From contig JAGRBM010000021.1 of NCBI GenBank assembly GCA_020434085.1, forward strand, positions 1 to 7,933: 7,933 nt of DNA. Direction: 5' to 3'. The position numbers and the translations under genes were made by a program. The stretch's first letter is position 1. Every line of letters begins with the position of its first letter. Shown here in pieces: positions 6,228-7,933 of this stretch. The notes below the pieces were generated by a model, which worked only from the letters and a program-made list of their open reading frames with translations, made no database searches and was not told the DNA's origin. The stretch comes from Chrysiogenia bacterium. Lineage in GTDB: Bacteria; JAGRBM01.

Positions 6228-7763
6228 ATGGCCGCCGAACATTCCATTTTCGTACGCTGGATCATCTTCCTGGGAGCAAGCCTGGGCATCTACCTCGCGC
6301 TGCGCGCGGTGGCGACGATCATCCTGCGTTTTCTCAAGGGCATGTCCGAGCAGCCCGAGGCCGTCAGCGCCGTCTCGCTGCCCATCCACACGCTCATCAT
6401 CACCGCCGCCCTGCACATCAGCCTGAACCTGGTGCGCGGCGGGTACGAGGTCATCCTCGTCAACGAGGTCTCCAAGACCCTGCTCTTCCTGGCCATGGTG
6501 TGGCTGGCCATCCGCATGGTCTCGGCCCTCATCTATGCCACCTATATCTCCCAGGCGCCCGACTCGCGGATGCCCGATCTCATCCAGAAAGTCATCACCG
6601 GCTTTCTCTATGCCGCCTCGGGCCTGGCCATCCTGCACTTCTACTTCGCCGTCGATGTCACCGGCATCCTGGTGGCCGGCGCGGTGGTCGCCATCGTGGG
6701 CGGCATCGCCTTCCAGGACAGCCTGCGGGACTTCTTTGCCGGCATCACCCTCAACCTCGACGACACCTATCACATCGGCGATATGGTCAAGGTCGCCGAC
6801 TTCGTCGGCGAAGTGGTCGACACCGGATCACGCACGACCAAGATCCGCTCGGCCTACAACGACTACGTCACGCTTCCCAACAAGGCGATCGCCAACGCGC
6901 CGATCATCAACTTCAGCTCTCCCGAGGACCTGCACCGCTCGGTGGTGAGCGTCCCGGTGAGCATCTCGGCACCTCCCGGAGAGGTCTGCCGCATCCTGGC
7001 CGGCTCGGCCCGCCTGGCGCGCGGCGTGCTCTGGCAGAACCGCCCAGTGGCGCGCCTCAAGGAAGTCCATGGCAAGCACGCGGTCTATACGATCGAGTTC
7101 TGGATCGACCACTACGGCGACAACGCCCGGGTCGAGGACCGCATCCTCCAGCTCTGCTGGTACCGCCTCAAGCGCTACGGCTTCGCCCTGGATTCGGGCG
7201 AGCCCCTGCCCCTGCTGGCCGGCGGCGCCGACAACGACGCGCAGCGCCTGCGCAAGGAAGAATCCCTGCTTCTTGTCGAGGGGATGCTGCTCTTCAACAC
7301 CCTCGAAATGGACGAGATGCACTTCCTCGCCGAAAACGCCCGCTTCGAAACGCGCGCCCAGGGTGAAGTTATCTTCAGCAAGGGCAAGAGCGGCGATTGC
7401 TTCTACCTCATCACCCGCGGCGTCATTCACATCCTTCTTGAGGGCGGGCAGGAAGGCGAGGTCATTCTCGAGGGCATGGGCCCGGGCTGGTCCTTCGGCG
7501 AGCTCGCCCTGCTCACCGGCGAGCCCTGGCCCTACGACGCCGTCGCCGGCACCGACTCCGAGCTGCTCGTGCTCGACAAGGAAATGTTCCAGCTCCTGCT
7601 CGAGCGAAAGCCCGACCTCGCCCAGCGCCTCTCCGAGCGCGTCGCCGAAGTGCAGCACCGCGACCGCAACGCCTTCCGCGGCCTGCAGAAAACCGCCGAG
7701 GAAACGCCCCACAACGAAGAGAATTTGCTCACGAAGATCTCGGACTTCTTCGAACTGGTGTAG
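6228..7763 (+). CDS. MscS-family mechanosensitive channel with C-terminal cyclic-nucleotide-binding-like domain
   Basis: A 511-residue inner-membrane channel, longer than E. coli MscS (286) because of extra membrane helices and a C-terminal sensor. Hydrophobic segments lie at about 7-34, 50-69, 80-107 and 117-140, followed by the pore helix at 143-173 (GAVVAIVGGIAFQ and DFFAGI, the MscS TM3 pattern). The beta domain (about 178-230) has the hallmarks HIGDMV (182-187) and LPNKAIANAPIINFS (216-230), and the alpha/beta cage region runs to about 325. A CAP-like beta-barrel (about 362-475) contains GDCFYLITRG (389-398) and the phosphate-cassette FGELALLTGEP (423-433). This layout matches bacterial cyclic nucleotide-gated (bCNG) MscS relatives. 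After the cassette the sequence reads WPYDAV instead of the usual RxATV, so the Arg that binds the cyclic phosphate is missing. The ATG has a weak ribosome site (GGGG 13 bases upstream); no in-frame alternative start was found upstream. Confidence 0.92.
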   Translation: MAAEHSIFVRWIIFLGASLGIYLALRAVATIILRFLKGMSEQPEAVSAVSLPIHTLIITAALHISLNLVRGGYEVILVNEVSKTLLFLAMVWLAIRMVSALIYATYISQAPDSRMPDLIQKVITGFLYAASGLAILHFYFAVDVTGILVAGAVVAIVGGIAFQDSLRDFFAGITLNLDDTYHIGDMVKVADFVGEVVDTGSRTTKIRSAYNDYVTLPNKAIANAPIINFSSPEDLHRSVVSVPVSISAPPGEVCRILAGSARLARGVLWQNRPVARLKEVHGKHAVYTIEFWIDHYGDNARVEDRILQLCWYRLKRYGFALDSGEPLPLLAGGADNDAQRLRKEESLLLVEGMLLFNTLEMDEMHFLAENARFETRAQGEVIFSKGKSGDCFYLITRGVIHILLEGGQEGEVILEGMGPGWSFGELALLTGEPWPYDAVAGTDSELLVLDKEMFQLLLERKPDLAQRLSERVAEVQHRDRNAFRGLQKTAEETPHNEENLLTKISDFFELV

Positions 7764-7830
7764 TTGTCGGCTCGTTTCGTTTTCGTCTCTCGAATCTCGT
7801 TTACATTTTCCAAAAATTTTTTTCTTGCCC
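7764..7830. other. AT- and pyrimidine-rich intergenic tract
   Basis: Directly after the channel stop the base composition falls far below that of the flanking genes. The plus strand is rich in T and C, with CTCGTTT repeated at 7771-7777 and 7796-7802, and a run of five A then seven T at 7812-7823. No stem-loop precedes the T-run, so a standard intrinsic terminator is not supported. No gene is seen here. Confidence 0.5.
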
Positions 7831-7835
7831 AAAGA

Positions 7836-7919
7836 GCGCGTCACGGCGGCGGCCGTGAGCGCAGCTCCGCCCCCGCTCCCCCTCCGGGGGAGCTGCCGCC
7901 GCAGGCGGCTGAGGGGGTC
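7836..7919. repeat. Cluster of GC-rich palindromes, REP-like extragenic element
   Basis: Three stem-loops lie in a row. The first pairs GCGC-TCACGGC (7836-7847, one bulged G at 7840) with GCCGTGAGCGC (7852-7862). The second pairs GCTCCCCC (7875-7882) with GGGGGAGC (7886-7893) across TCC. The third pairs GCCGCC (7895-7900) with GGCGGC (7904-7909) across GCA and is followed by TGAGGGGGTC. The last two together have the form of palindromic repeats scattered between genes in many GC-rich bacteria: a C-rich/G-rich hairpin, AGCT, a variable hairpin, then CTGAGGGGG. With only one copy in the window its repeated nature cannot be shown. There is no T-tract, so it is not a typical terminator. Confidence 0.6.
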
Positions 7920-7933
7920 GCGGCAGGACGATC

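Noticed and set aside
7812-7823. A possible intrinsic terminator for the channel gene at the A5T7 run
   Set aside because: There is no GC-rich stem immediately before the T-run; the stable hairpins lie after it and lack a T-tract.
6828-7844. A 338-residue open frame on the minus strand
   Set aside because: It is antisense to the MscS channel, whose family motifs are clear across this region.

Overview
The window is a GC-rich piece of bacterial chromosome with six complete genes and one gene cut by the left edge. There are no rRNA or tRNA genes, insertion sequences, CRISPR arrays or phage genes. The high GC content, the Gram-negative style hybrid histidine kinase, the ETHE1-type dioxygenase and the DECR-type reductase suggest a Gram-negative bacterium, perhaps a proteobacterium or delta-proteobacterium-like lineage. 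That placement is inference and low confidence.

Left part (1-1195): an iron persulfide dioxygenase gene on the minus strand is divergent from an ArsR-family repressor gene on the plus strand. The AT-rich gap holds two overlapping promoters whose -35 boxes share the same bases, plus an inverted repeat placed to block the dioxygenase promoter and touching the repressor's own. This looks like a self-regulated reactive-sulfur detoxification switch.

Middle left (1192-4106): a two-gene minus-strand operon encodes a small membrane-anchored TPR protein and a 792-residue hybrid sensor kinase (six probable membrane segments, coiled coil, PAS, HisKA, HATPase, REC). The two genes overlap at the sequence TTGA. 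The kinase stop overlaps the repressor stop at a CTAG. No separate response regulator is present.

Middle right (4107-5222): a divergent regulatory gap with nested inverted repeats precedes a 2,4-dienoyl-CoA reductase gene (unsaturated fatty acid beta-oxidation). Its usual catalytic Tyr position is Trp. A strong stem-loop lies between this gene and the convergent next gene.

Right part (5221-7933): a protein of unknown function with two membrane segments and a long proline-punctuated helical region is divergent from an MscS-family channel carrying a C-terminal cyclic-nucleotide-binding-like domain whose phosphate-binding Arg seems to be missing. The window ends in an AT-rich tract and a cluster of GC-rich palindromes resembling a repetitive extragenic element.

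No wholly new multi-gene system is evident. The best leads are the sulfur switch, the TPR-kinase pair, the altered reductase active site and the altered ligand pocket of the channel.
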